Below the pieces are notes generated by a model. That model was given only the letters and a program-made list of their open reading frames with translations, had not been told where the DNA came from and searched no databases. From Pohlia nutans (Eukaryota > Streptophyta > Bryopsida > Bryales > Mniaceae): 64,000 nt of DNA. This document shows, in pieces, positions 35,244 to 47,642 of the stretch; position 1 is the stretch's first letter, and every line of letters begins with the position of its first letter. Position numbers and translations under genes: made by a program. The stretch covers positions 36,175,811-36,239,810 of the forward strand of contig CM040085.1 in NCBI GenBank assembly GCA_022496805.1, read 5' to 3'.

Positions 35244-36369
35244 TGTGAGCAAAAGATTCGCTCTTTGAGTCACAACAAGTTCTTTAGTGTGAATGGTAAA
35301 CATGAAGAGTTTTTTTGCAAGTTTTTTCTAGTCTTTTCTAATGATAATTCTATGACATGTTCTTTCCTAGCCTTCCAAGCAATGAATACCTGAGTTGTTT
35401 TTTATAATTCTATTTTTTTTTTCACATAATGTAAAAGTATGCCTCCTAATGTTTTCAAAAAGTCAAAATACGATGAAATTGAATTTACTATGCAAAAGTT
35501 ATGGATAAACAAAGTTTTGGATGATTTTTAAATCCAATTCAACATTCTTATTTTTATCCCTGGATTTTAACATACAAATTTTTGCTATGTAAATTAATCT
35601 AGAAAACAAACTTCACTACGCTCTTTTACTTTTTATGCGAATTCCAAAAATATAAAATTTGCTCAATTTGGATGTACGGTTGAAAAGTTATGGGTGGATG
35701 TACTTACCATGGCGGCGGATGAATCTGCGGTGAATGAAACTGCGGCGGATGAAACTGTGGCGGATGAACTTACGACGGATGAAACTGCGAGCATTTTTTG
35801 GGGTTGTTTTTAAAGTTTATTTTCACACTAATTTGTCTAATTAAGCCTTCTAATCAATTAACATCTCTAACAATTTTAAGGGAAAAAAAAACATCTATAG
35901 AGTAGTAAGATATTAAATTGTTTGCGCTAATTGAAAAAAATCAAGAGGAAATCAAATACTAATTTCTTCATATAGGATGTGAAACATTAAAACAAGAATT
36001 TAAACTAAAATTTAAAGAAAAAAAAGAAGAGCTAATTAAAAAAAAGGTACATTGTATATATTTAAACGTGTATACATAAATGAGAGCTTGTATCATTGCA
36101 AAGTACTATCGTGATCTAAATGTCCTGATTTTTAAAGAAAATGAATCTCCTTATATGCTAAAATCCAAGTTTTTACGCCACCTACTAATTGTAAAAATTA
36201 ATCTAACTAATTTAATTTATTTCTACCTTTGAAAAAATCAATGAACCAAAAATCTAAACCTTCTAATTTTGAATCATGCATCTTCGTCATTTTGCAAAGT
36301 AATTGCAAAAAAATTAATTTACTTTTTACTTTTAACCTAATTTGATAATATCCATTTATTTTTTGATCA
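35244..36369 (-). repeat. Gypsy 5' LTR
   Basis: Second LTR copy, uninterrupted; it shows the pre-copia sequence of the split LTR. It has the same GCGGATGAAACT-based run (about 35712-35800). Sequence at 36370-36490 is a diverged duplicate of 36233-36360, so the LTR may extend further. Confidence 0.8.
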
Positions 36370-36589
36370 AAAAGATCTAATTGATTTCTAACTGAATTTG
36401 ATGCACTCTTGTCATTTCGCAAGATTGATGCTAAAAATATCTAATTTATTTTTTTACTTTTACCTCTAAAAAAGTCTTTTAAAAAACTAATAAATAGTAA
36501 TTTTTTAATGTTTTAAACTGTAATAGCTAAATTGGGTGTTCCATATGTCTCATGAAGGGATGATCACTGTGACTTTTAGTTAAAAGAAG

Positions 36590-37299
36590 ATGAAATTTAA
36601 GAAGGACATAAGTTCTAGCCAGATCTTGAAGTGTATGGCTCAATTGTTTTCTCCTCAAAGATCGTTGCTCCATGTGGGAGAAGAAAACCTCATTATGACA
36701 TCGCAAGAGGAGACTTTATTGCAGACCGAGTACATTTAACAACATCCTGATGTGGCGAGCACAATTATTGCAGGATTAGATATATAAATGCTTCAAGCAG
36801 TCTTGAAGTTGTAGGTAGTAAAGAAAAGGAATTGGTCACTTATGATACAACTGTGGTTTGTAGCAAAGGAGGGATGTGCCTAAGTGCGAATCAATATTTG
36901 GAAGCTGCAGGGATTAGAGCGAAAAACAGACGTTTAAGAATTGGTGGTCACTGAGTGGAGATGATTGCCCGAGCTGTTGATCTGGATATTGCATGTTTAC
37001 ATATAACAGATGGTGAAGGCATTGATTTTGATTTTGTTTCTTTGGATTACGTGTTGGTGCCACAAATGAAGATACAGTTGATTTCGTATCCACTTATGCT
37101 CGAGGAAGAATTCATGATGAGTACTCTAACCGTCACTCATGGTCAAGTAGCAGATGTTTTGAACCAAATTCAGTATACATGGGATTACTCATATTTCCCC
37201 AATAGTTTCAAGTGTGCAGTTATCTTTAACAACAAACTTATTAACATTCACACTGAAACAACTTACTTTGAGGGCATAAAGAAAAAAAAAAATCATTGA
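36590..37299 (+). pseudogene. Unidentified decayed coding region
   Basis: The plus-strand frame from about 36790 to 37299 is open for 170 codons apart from one TGA at 36952-36954, and reads as an ordinary protein (CSKGGMCLSANQYLEAAGIR; ARAVDLDIACLHITDGEGID; NQIQYTWDYSYFPNS). Before it, another frame (36591-36780) reads MKFKKDISSSQILKCMAQLF and HPDVASTIIAGLDI with a TAA between. No domain is recognised. It could be an exon-derived fragment of a host gene or a piece of a transposable element. Confidence 0.45.
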
Positions 37300-40200
37300 A
37301 TCATGGAAAATTGTTGGATCTTCTTATGCCTTCTTCCGCCGATAAGGGCTTCTAGGACTGTGGCTGTAAATGTGGATGTGTGTGCGTGAATTGGAGCATC
37401 ATCTTCAAAAGCTTCGTTGTTCAGTCGGAGCGTCAGCATTTTGATTTCGCTGATTTACGAAAACGCTGTAAGGTTCTGTAGTTCAAGTTGTGTTCACTTC
37501 AACTATAACTTTTTTACTATAACTTTACAATCTTACGAGAAAAACATCAAAATTGGTAAAATAAAAAACCATTATTTACACTTCTCAATTTTTTTCTCAT
37601 ATTTGTTTATTTTTTTCATCTGTTTTCATAAACACATTTATATTTACAAAAAAAATTAAAATTTGCAATTATACGCATTAAGTGTCGACTTGGCAGCTTA
37701 AAATATGATTCTAAATGATATTAATTCTTTTGGTTGCAAATTTAATAGTGTAATATTACAGGCCTCGGTCTTGTAGTATCACAAGTATAAATCTTGTGCA
37801 TTATATATATAAATTGTTAAGAATAAATGAATTAAGACAAATTAATTGCTTTTAAAAATTAAAAATTTATATATTATATTTATTTTTAAGTGTAATACTT
37901 AAAGAAAAATCTTCTATGTATCATTTATTAATGAGACTTTCGTATTTAGCTGTTTATTTATTCAGTTGTTGATATTAATCTTACATATCATGTTTTGTAG
38001 TACATATAAAAATCTAATATTTTAGTATTTATTATATTAGGTAATATTTATATAGTTAATAAAATAATCAATATTGATATTAGTTAAAACAGAAAAGTAT
38101 TGTAATTTACAAAATATTTTATAAAATTTTACAAAATATAGAATTATAAAACCTTTAATGTATTTAAAGTTGATAAGATCCGCTCCCTCTTTATCATTTA
38201 TTTAATTATGATTCAATATGTTGTTACTGTTTTTAGGTATGATTGTAAATGAGTGAAAGAGTTTTTTTATTTTATATGTAAGTGATGTGAGACTTATTTG
38301 TCGCACTATAATTTGTGATATATAATTTTTACATGATACAAAGTAATAAGTTTTTTAAACTTTTAAAGTCACTATTTATCAATCTTAATTTGTCCATACT
38401 CGTCAAAGTAAAAATGATTCTAATTAAGTTGTTAATATGTAATTTTATTATTGATCTCTTTTACATGAACATTCTTTTAATTCTTTCGTTGAAAACACAA
38501 ATATATTATATAACAACTTGATTATAACGTTGCACAACAAAGGTTCTTTGTTGTTTTTACTATATAAATTTGTGAAACACTTGTTAAGATGTAATAAACA
38601 AGCTGTTCAAGTTGATATACTCAAATATTATTTAGATAAAAAAAATTATTCTTTGTAATTAGAGAAAAGTTTAATGACTTCGTTGATTATTTTAAGTCTT
38701 TAATTAGTAAATTAGTGTCGATGTTAATCAACTGGCTTATTTTAAACTTTTTAAACACAGTCACTTATTTCTTCCCTTTGTTTCGAAGTATGATGTGGAT
38801 TTTTCTCTCATCACGTTTTTCCCATTCTATCTTAATTGTAACATTTTCACTCTTTTATTTCAAAGTGGCACTTAATAATTGACATATATTAACCCTAAAC
38901 ATGCCTATTAATAAGAAAAATTCAATTACATCAATTACTTCAAATTAAATTCTTTTAAAATTTGTTTTGTAAGAGTTTAAGAGTAATTGATGTTTTTGAA
39001 ATATTCATACAACTTTGCGAAAAGAAATAAACAAAGTTTTCGATCACAAACAGATATAATAGGTCTTTGCAAAATTTAATATTGTAAATTTGTAAATTAC
39101 AATAACAATTAGTGAGGTAAATTATAACAATTCGAAGTTATTGAGGTAATACAATAACAATTCGAAGTTATTGAGGTAATTCAAAAATAAAATTTGAAAT
39201 TAATGAAAAAGTAACTTAAATAATTATTGATAGTTACTTTTAAAATTAGTAAAGTTAATTTTAAAATTACTTAAATTTTGTTTTATTGTCGTTTTTGTAA
39301 TGATCACTTACCAATTTAAGGTGTTTATCATTCAACAAAAATCACATCCGTTGCATAATAGCTAACAAATCTTTAACGTTTATTCATGTGTTTTGACAAA
39401 TGAAATTCGAATAACAAAACTTCATCCCATCATAACATCTTCATATAATAATTGTTTCAACTTATTTTTATAGATTTGGAAATAGCATGAAATATTTTAA
39501 AGCTTACTAAATTTTAATTTTTTATAATCATAATTATACAAATATTTAGTAGTCAAAATCCATCGATATACCTCAAAATGCTAAAATTCAACTGAATAAA
39601 TTAAGAAACTTTATAAAAAAAACTCTACATTGTTTGTTTTCTATGTATTTTAGCATTGTGAATTCTTTTTGCCAAGTATTTTGACAGACTATGGACTGTT
39701 ACTTAAAGAAATTTTAAAAAAATAAAATTAGAAGTGTCTATTCCTCAATAGATATGCATAGTTTATTATTGACATTTTTATGTTTTTGTTGTTTCCCTAT
39801 TACTAAAATTATTGATATACTGATTTTTTCAATTTAGAAACATAACTCAAAATATCAAATTCGAACTCTGGGGACACAATTCAAATAGGTGAATGTAATA
39901 TGTCAAGTGATCATAACAAATCCAATAGGCTTAAAATACAAAATGAAGGAATAATCTCCAATTTAGCACAAATATAAATATTCCCAAAGTCAAATAAATG
40001 ACTCAATAATTCAAATACAACCATCTAATTTGAAATTCACTTTCAAATTTCACTATTCTAATTTATTTATTTAATTTAAGTTTAACACATAAGTCTAACA
40101 AATACCACTTGGATGCCACTTACAAATTAAGAATTAAGAATTACACATACAAGATTAAACTTTGATCGAAATAAAAATTTGTTTATATTAATGTTGTCTG

Positions 40201-40480
40201 TCATTCCAAATAGGTACATGGATTTACACACAAACACAATTTTCACTACAAATCTAAACACCTCATGAACACCAAAAGTTGATATTGGTTAGCCCTGGTA
40301 AGTTCAGTATATTGAATTCTCAATTTTGTGATGGACATCATTTTCAATAATTTCGTTTGTTCTTTCATGGTCTACAGTTGCTTTTGAAAGAAAAATTATC
40401 TCTATACATAAAAGTTGTATTCCTATCCATTTTAGAGCATCCCAGATCAATATATTTTTTTATTCCTACAACTTGCAATG
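37300..40480. other. AT-rich intergenic DNA
   Basis: Very AT-rich, with no coding frame of note. A 27-base unit repeats twice at about 39117-39178 (ACAATTCGAAGTTATTGAGG). Nothing else recognised. Confidence 0.6.
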
Positions 40481-40549
40481 TACAATGTATTCTGGACGCT
40501 GGATGATTTCTGGCATGTCCCTTCACCACATACTATGATGTTTTTCATT

Positions 40550-41000
40550 CATCCAAAATTCTCTTGATTCTTGTGCTAGTTGACTACCATTTGTATGGTA
40601 TGGATCTTCAAAATAAGATAATGTGAATTTTTGAAAAATAACAAAAGTGGTTTATGTCAAGTTTCATTCTTAATCCAAAATATGAGACCTTTAACATGAT
40701 TTTCCATAATAAGTAGAATCAAATAATGGAAACCATACCATCTTGTAGTTCATGTTATTCCAATTTCATTAAAATATTTTTTATTTTTTTGTGTTAATTT
40801 TGGATTTTAAATTGAATTTCATAAGAAAACCTTGCAAAATTAATTAAAAAATATTAATAATAAATATGATGAATCCAACCATACAGATGTTATGTTCACA
40901 TTGACATTTACAACTTTGCTTCGTACATCAACTCCATTTTTATTTTTCGTCAAACATTTTATAACGAATCTTTGAAAACAATGTTGAATCGGGACATTAA
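40550..41000. repeat. Dispersed repeat (family R2), copy 1
   Basis: Matches 63426-63895 along its length, for example GTTTATGTCAAGTTTCATTC and AATGATGGAAACC-like blocks. Ends near AAAGGGTTAACTGC. Confidence 0.75.
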
Positions 41001-42620
41001 AGGGTTAACTGCATGAGCGTCCAATTTTCTCGACGATATACTAATTTCATCCATGTTTTTATCATTCGTCATGCACTTTTGTAGTGTGAATATTATACTG
41101 TAGGTTTATAAGAAGCTAACTTCATGCATGTGAAAACCGATTAGAAAGGGGATGATTTGTGAAATTTTTATGCCTCGTTTTATGTTGTAGTGATTCACCA
41201 AAAATTTCAAAGATATTAGTTCAAAACAAATCAAAAGTGCTCTTGAAAGAGTCAACTCATAAAACTAAGCAACCAAAAATCTCCACAAATCACTACAGTT
41301 AGAGTATTACATTTCAACCAATCACAACAAATTTAATCTACAAATCGTCAATATCTTATTCGTAATTGAATTACAAAAGAATTTTAAATTTTCAGTTTCA
41401 AATTTTTATACAAAATTATTGGTGATAGCAATCATAGATCTAACCGTATGGATAGAATTTAAAATTCACAATGTACAACTTTTATTTTTACATTAAGTTC
41501 AAAATATCCCTCTTAGTTGCATTTTTATGATGCATCTTTGCAAAACTGCCAAATTGGAGAGGGCTCTAGGCATTTAGGGGTTAATAACATTACCTCTCCT
41601 TTCCTATGGGGAGCTTATCCTTGCCATTGACTTCTCTAACATGGGCAAAGACTAGTCAAGAAACTATCTACTTTAGGATTAATTTCATGGGCTTCAATGT
41701 GTTTCAAAGCAATTTGTAGAGTGAGGTCTTCACATGCTAGCTTCTATCATGAGAAACATTACCAAAGGGTTTGACCCTATGGCAATGATATGCTTTTTCG
41801 TGAGCAGTCTACTCAAATGAGAGTATGAGACATTCAATATTGTCTTGTTTAGGAACAATTATGCTATGAGAGGTTCTATCTTGTAGAAATGGTTTAGTTG
41901 GTTCCCTTTTCAAGCAAAAATCTATTAAAAAAACTACACTTTGTTTCTAAATTACTTATTTTTGAAAACAAAAGGCATTATGCTTGAATGAGACATCAAT
42001 TTATGGGATCAATCCATGAATACTACCTCATATCTTCCTCAAGCTCATGCATGATTATATATCGCCAAGGTTTTCAATGACCAATCACTCAAGAGATCTA
42101 CAATGTAGCGGCAACCCGTGTAGCAATAATGCTCACCCGAATGTTCATCATTCAATTCTACTATTTCAAAGTACTATAAAATAGTGTGTCATATACTAAC
42201 TAAAATAAAGAGTGTAACTACCACCCGGCTTGTTCTTTCTCGTATCTTAAAATTGTTTTTAACTCTTTAATGCTTGAACCCTCTCCAATTCGGCAGTTTT
42301 GCAAAGATGCATTATAAAATGCAACTAAGAGGGATATTTTGAACTTGACATATGAATAAAAGTTGTACATTGTGAATTTTAGATTCTATCCATACGGCCA
42401 GATTTATGATTGCTATCACCGATATTTTTGTATAAAATTTGAAACTCAAACTTCAAAATTCTATTGTAATTTGATTACGAATAAGATATTGACAATCTTG
42501 TGAATGAAATTTGTTGTGATTGGTTGAAATGTAATACCTTTAAGTATAGTGATTTTTGGAGGTTTTTTGGTTGCTTAATTTTATGAGTTGACTTTTTCAA
42601 AGCTCATTTAGACTAAAATC
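41000..42620. repeat. Inverted pair of R1 repeats around a 700-bp spacer
   Basis: A reverse-oriented R1 copy at 41000-41582 and a forward copy at 42285-42620 face each other; GCAAAACTGCCAAATTGGAG near 41540 is the inverse of sequence near 42285. The spacer 41583-42284 shows no gene. This resembles the layout at 1-1860. Confidence 0.7.
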
Positions 42621-42788
42621 ACATGCTAAAGTTTATTATAAGGAACTATCTACGTCTTGTTATCAATTGATTATGGAAGACTGTCTAGCTAGGTTTCATC
42701 ATGATATGCCACATTTGATTACAAAATATCGTTTATTGATGTGTGACAAATTGTTTTCACTAACATGTGTAGCAAATTGTATTCATTG

Positions 42789-42949
42789 CACTCAAAAAAC
42801 CCCGTGTTTTTTATGACGGATTTTTTGGACGTCCAACTATTTGTATTGTTTTTCCAAAAGTCTTGATGTTACGTTTGATGTTATTGATGACATAAAAACG
42901 TTGGATGTCCAAAAAAATCCGTCATAAAAAGCACGAGTTTCTCATAGTG
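42789..42949. mobile_element. CACTA-type MITE, 161 bp
   Basis: Left end CACTCAAAAAACCCCGTG; right end CACGAGTTTCTCATAGTG. Inside both ends lies TTTTTATGACGGATTTTTT-type inverted sequence, so it folds into a hairpin. TTG on both sides is a 3-bp target duplication, as in CACTA transposons. Confidence 0.75.
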
Positions 42950-43060
42950 TTGACGTGTGTAACAAACTCTCTTCACTCACATGTGTGACAAACATTCTTC
43001 AGTGACAAGTGTCACAAGTTCTTTTTGTTAATACGTGTAACAAGCTCTTTTTATTCTCCC

Positions 43061-43390
43061 TTTTACCTTATGTTTTAACTTTTTTTTACTTTGTTGTATA
43101 CCTATGTGTAATGTACGTTCACATTTTTTTTGGAACATAAGATTAATGTTAAATTGGTATGTAATTTTAGTCATGAAATTTTTACACTTAACGTTTGGGA
43201 TGTACTTTTGTACTTTGACTTTTTTCTATAGTGATTTGTACTTCTTTCTCGTATATCTTTCATTTCTAACAATATTTCCTACTTTTATTATCCACTCAAG
43301 ATTTTCAAATACATATGAATTAAATTATTATTTAATTTATGCATCTGAGTATTTTTTACAACTAATGAAAATGTACATTTTTATCTTACA
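43061..43390. repeat. Dispersed repeat (R4), copy 1 (empty site)
   Basis: Matches 47643-48170 except that the latter holds a 162-bp CACTA-type insertion. It preserves the pre-insertion sequence GTTGTATACCTATGTG. Confidence 0.75.
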
Positions 43391-44057
43391 TTATGTGAAG
43401 GGTAACCTCTTGAGTGAGGGGATTACAAAAATGAGGTCTCATCAAGAGGTGGTAGTCGAGTGTTAGACCAAAGTGGAGGTAAGACCTGGATGAAGGGGCT
43501 TATTCTAAATGAAGAATGATTAAATTTTTAAACCACTTGAAAGGATGTAAACTACCTAATGACTATTCAATGGTTTACACTTGCTTGTAATCTACAATAC
43601 AACTATAAAACTTCACGAATAAGCCCATTATGCTTCTTTAGAAAGATAACTTAATCCTTGTTTCACTACTAGAAAATATGTGTCCAGAACAACAAAAAAT
43701 CAACAGAGAATGGTTGATAGTTGGAGTTGATTTGGACAAGTTGATCTGGACATTTTTCAACAGAGATATGTTGTTTGATTCTTGTTGTTCTGGTCCAAAA
43801 AATTCAATTACTCAAAAATAATAATTCTACTACCCGAATTAAAAAATTTAGCTTTGCTGAAAACAAAATTTGTGCTGCCCGACCTAAAAATTGCAGCCTC
43901 CTAGACAATAAATTTCCTGCTGCCCGGGGGAAAATTCCTGCTGCTCGGAGGAAAATTCCTGCTGCCCAGACTGTAATTTTCAACTGACCGGCCCACAGTC
44001 TCCAACTGCCCAGACCATAGTTTCGGGCTGCCCGGACCACAATACCCCACAACACCT

Positions 44058-44127
44058 CCACCATCCGGATTTGAACCCGAGACCTCCTACATTTTAACCA
44101 AGAGATCTTACCAACTCACCAATGGTA
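44058..44127 (-). repeat. tRNA-like (SINE-head-like) segment
   Basis: On the minus strand, TGGTGAGTTGG resembles the polymerase III A box, and GGTTCAAATCC some 37 bases later is a near-consensus B box. Outer bases ACCAT and ATGGT can pair like an acceptor stem. The anticodon loop is too long for a functional tRNA. Either a tRNA-derived SINE head or a captured tRNA relic. Confidence 0.5.
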
Positions 44128-44395
44128 AGTTACTTTGTGCTACTACGGTTTACTTATTGTTACTTATAAATGCCGACATCAAAAATTTGGGCTTTTGACA
44201 ATTTTAGTGAACTTTGAAGGCTTGTTTCTCCTCCATACAGAGTCCGATTTTAGTAAAAATTGTTGGAAAAGTTGCGTTCTAAAGTCTAGTATTAGTGGTA
44301 AAAATTTCACTTTGATCCAATATGTTGTGAAGCTTCTACATACATTTTAGTAGAAGGGGGTTCAACTAAAAAATATTTTTTATCTTTGATACCCA

Positions 44396-44800
44396 AAAAA
44401 ATATTTTTTTAGAAATTCTTGAAATTTTTTATAGATATAGATAAAAACCTGCCTAATCCACTACAAAAAAAAATTTGAAAAAAAAGTAGTTTTTGACATC
44501 GTTAAAAATATCCAAAGTCTGCTATGGAAAAAAAAACAGCTCACAGCCATTAAAATTTCGTCGAAAAAAAAATATTTTTGGAATTTTTTGAAACTTTTTG
44601 TAGGTAGAGAAAAAAGCCTGCCTGATCTAATGAAAAAAAAAATTGAAAAAAAAAAGTTTTTGACTTCGCTAAAAATATGCAAAGTCTGCTGTGGAAAAAA
44701 AACCGCTCCTAGCAATCAAAATTTCGTTCAAAAAAAAATATTTTTGGAATTTTTTGAAACTTTTAGTAACTATATAGAAAAGTCTGCCACATCCACTCCC
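44396..44800. repeat. 170-bp tandem repeat, about 2.4 units
   Basis: Units begin near 44396, 44567 and 44732, sharing TTTTTGACNTCGNTAAAAATA and GCAAAGTCTGCTGTGG-like cores, the third truncated. Inside the CACTA element. Confidence 0.7.
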
Positions 44801-45348
44801 AAATTTTTTTTTGACGAAAACAATTTTTATTTTTTATTTTTTTGTAATTAAAATTAATTTTAAATTTTTATAAATTTTTAATAAAATAATAATATTAATT
44901 ATTACAGAAATGTTTAAAAAGTGTTTTTATAATGTTTAAAAATGTTTTTAAAAATGTTTTATTTTTATTTTATTTTATTTTATATTAAGAATATATTAAA
45001 AATTTATTTTAAAATTTATTAATAAAATATTATCCAACTTGATGTGGCCGAAATGCTGCCACATATCCACGTGAGATTTCAATTTATATTTTATATTTTA
45101 TATATATTTTTTAAAATTATTCAATTTTTTTTAATATATATATATTTTTAATTAATTTATGTGCATGAGAACTCGCAGTTTTGATGAGGCTTCAGATTTC
45201 CTTTTATGTTATAGAAAGTTAAAAATTTGTGAAAATGGCACTTATAGTACACAGACCAACACAAATCAGTGAAAAAGGCACTTACAGTGCACGGACCAAC
45301 AGAAATGAGTTGATTTTCTGTTGTTTTGGTCGTGATTTTCAAGTAGTG

Positions 45349-47194
45349 TTTACGTTTTTTGTCTTCCTTTGTTGTATACACTAAGTCTTTGTCGTGTCCA
45401 AATGGAATTTGAATCTTTTCTATTAATGACCCTTTAACAACTACTATATACAAGAAAATCACTTCATTGGCAATGGTGGATCGCTTTACTATTTTAAGTG
45501 AAAGTATGACATGGCTAGAATAGAACATACGTAACATAAACTACATGTCTACTTATGCCAAAACTACATTATAATACAAATATAAATGATAGCTCGTATC
45601 AAAGTAAAAAAATATTACAAATTGAAAGTAGAAGTTCACTATATATTAAAAATAAGACTCACAACAATATTCAAGATGGATATATTGCATATCCATCTTA
45701 AATATTTCAAGATAAAAAATCTGCAAGATCTCTAGAACTATACAACATATGCAATTCAAAGGCAATTTAGAAAATCGGATAGAATTGTACCTTTGCCTCA
45801 AGGCGACAAGTGAACCTTCACAAAAGCATACTCGTCCTTCGCAAAGGAGCTTCAAACCACCATTCACTTGGCCAATTTTGTTTCTAGTAAAATTGATTTC
45901 AAATGCAAAAGTGCTTCACGAAGCTGCATAGCTTTACTCACATGATCCAAATAAAGACATATTCAGGTGAAATGGCCTGGTATTCGTTTAGGTGATGGAA
46001 TCTACAGGAATTGGATTGGAGAGAGAGGTGTTGCAGGTGGGTAGAGAGGCACTACCAAACTTTCAATTGTTTGGTGAGCAAATATGTAATGACGCAGTGA
46101 CGTGCTCAAGTCCCATCGGCCTACCCCACACCTCTCCATCGACAGTCATGCGACGTTGACGTCCGTGAGTGGACCTATTTGAAGAAACAACTTGCTCTTG
46201 GATGGAAGCATAGTAAATTTGACAAATTTTTGCTGTTACATACCTTATTAAGTTATAACTTGAAATAAATTCAAATTAAATGATTAGAGAATGAAGTTAT
46301 AGAAGACTTTTATTGAAGATGATCAATAAAATATCATTTTGATATACTATTACCATTGATTGAGTGATTTAATGTTAAAAAAATTACTCTTTTGAAAAAT
46401 TAAAAATATGGATTGTAGAATACAATAATATGATTGTATTATCAAATTTTGAACAAAACATATATATTTTTTAACCTTCAAACTATTGACAAAGAACTAC
46501 TTTTTTACACTATCCTTAACCTTTGAGCAAAAAAGCTGAAAAAATTGCTTTTTTGGTTTATTATTTGAAAGGTCCAAACAAACATTTTTTTGTTCAATTT
46601 TTAAGAATACACTCACACTATTGTAATCTATGAACGGGGTTTTTTAGTTTCTATGAATAATAATATTTTTTAACATTAGATCATAGAATCATGGATAATA
46701 ACTTATCAAAATAGTATTTCTTTAAATTATCAATCATAATAGTCTAAGTTAACTTTATTTTGAAAAAAATTATATAAAAAATAAAAATAAAAATAAAATT
46801 TTTATTTAATACTTTAGATTCGATGAGTGAATGTTCAATTTAGCTTACTTCCATTCTCTTTTTAGTTTTTATTGTGCCTAATTTTTACTATGCCTCTTTC
46901 TCGTTGTTTTACTATTCTTATATAAATTTATGGTACAATGTTGTAAATTTCATTTGAGATTGATGTAAGATTTATGTGTGAATTTCGTCATGATGTTTTC
47001 ATAACACAAAAAAATAGAATGTACTTTTGAACCTTGACTTCTTCTTAAAATAATTTGTAGTACTATTTTTTAAATCTTTTCTTTAGTTGATTTGTACACC
47101 GTTTTTCCTCCTCAATTCAATTTTTGTTAAAAAAATTTAAATTGATATATAATTCATTCATAATGTCTTTTACACCTAATGAAAATGTATCATT
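45349..47194. other. Intergenic, nothing recognised
   Basis: AT-rich. Short open frames lack family similarity. Confidence 0.5.
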
Positions 47195-47505
47195 GGGTGA
47201 AAGCATAGTAAAATCTTGTCCTGGTACGTAGTAGCTTCCACTTGGGAAAGTGAGTGTGAATTTTGGGATACATGAGTGACAAAGGGTATTTAATGGAGGA
47301 CTATAAATCAATTGGAATATGATACTATTTATAGAATTTAGGGTATATTCATGGTATATTATGGGATTATTAATAAAATATTCTCAAATTGGTTTTAAAA
47401 CACCCTATTTTATTTCTAAAAAATTATAAATTTTATCTCAAATGAACAAAAGACACCCTATTTTTGTTCTCATAGTTATTAATTTTTTTGACATTGACTT
47501 CTTTG
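47195..47505. repeat. Copy of the 280-300-bp element inserted at 1989
   Basis: In reverse complement it matches 1989-2267 (shared AAATTTTATCTCAAATGAA, CCAAAATTCACA, TCATGTATCCC blocks). Ends carry CTGGTACGTAGTAGCTTCCA and GACTTCTTTGGAAGC, an inverted TTCCA/TGGAA pair. Confidence 0.6.
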
Positions 47506-47642
47506 GAAGCATGCATAACTTCTTTATTCATCCAAAACAACTACAATAAAATATTGTGTACAAGACGACCCTACCTTGCATATCAGTCCCTTCTTAGACA
47601 TGGGATAGTCCCTTTGAAGGCTAATAAATTTTATGGAATAAT

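Larger units (their letters stand above)
18181..36369 (-). mobile_element. Ty3/gypsy retrotransposon, Tat/Ogre-like, nested and degenerate
   Basis: Minus-strand element. Direct repeats of about 1.1 kb (left 18181-19173 plus 24588-24738; right 35244-36369) bound a 10.5-kb interior in the order primer-binding-like site, unknown spliced frame, gag, zinc knuckle, protease, RT, RNase H, integrase, extra 3' frame. The repeats begin TGTG on the plus strand and end near TGATCA. A tRNA-primer-like sequence with GTCTGCCGGGAG follows the right LTR at once. No chromodomain is visible after integrase, and RNase H and integrase follow RT as in Ty3/gypsy. No target duplication is visible, and the right LTR has extra sequence related to its own end (36370-36490), so boundaries are approximate. 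The copia element at 19174-24587 interrupts the left LTR. Confidence 0.8.
43664..45348. mobile_element. Non-autonomous CACTA transposon, 1.69 kb
   Basis: Ends CACTACTAGAAAAT and ATTTTCAAGTAGTG are inverted, the match continuing some 40 bp (AACAACA and AAAATCAAC blocks). TTT flanks each side (43661-43663, 45349-45351). Subterminal units GGCACTTAYAGTRCACRGACC repeat twice near 45237-45300. The interior has no transposase, but holds a tRNA-like segment (44058-44127), CCCGG/GCTGCC-rich repeats (43870-44040) and a 170-bp tandem repeat (44396-44800). Confidence 0.85.

Noticed and set aside
43804..44064. 86-codon minus-strand frame rich in RAAGIF-like repeats
   Set aside because: Produced by a CCCGG/GCTGCC repeat inside the CACTA element; no start context and no homology.
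44058..44127. Functional tRNA gene
   Set aside because: The anticodon loop is about 11 bases and the T stem is imperfect, so it is listed as tRNA-like only.
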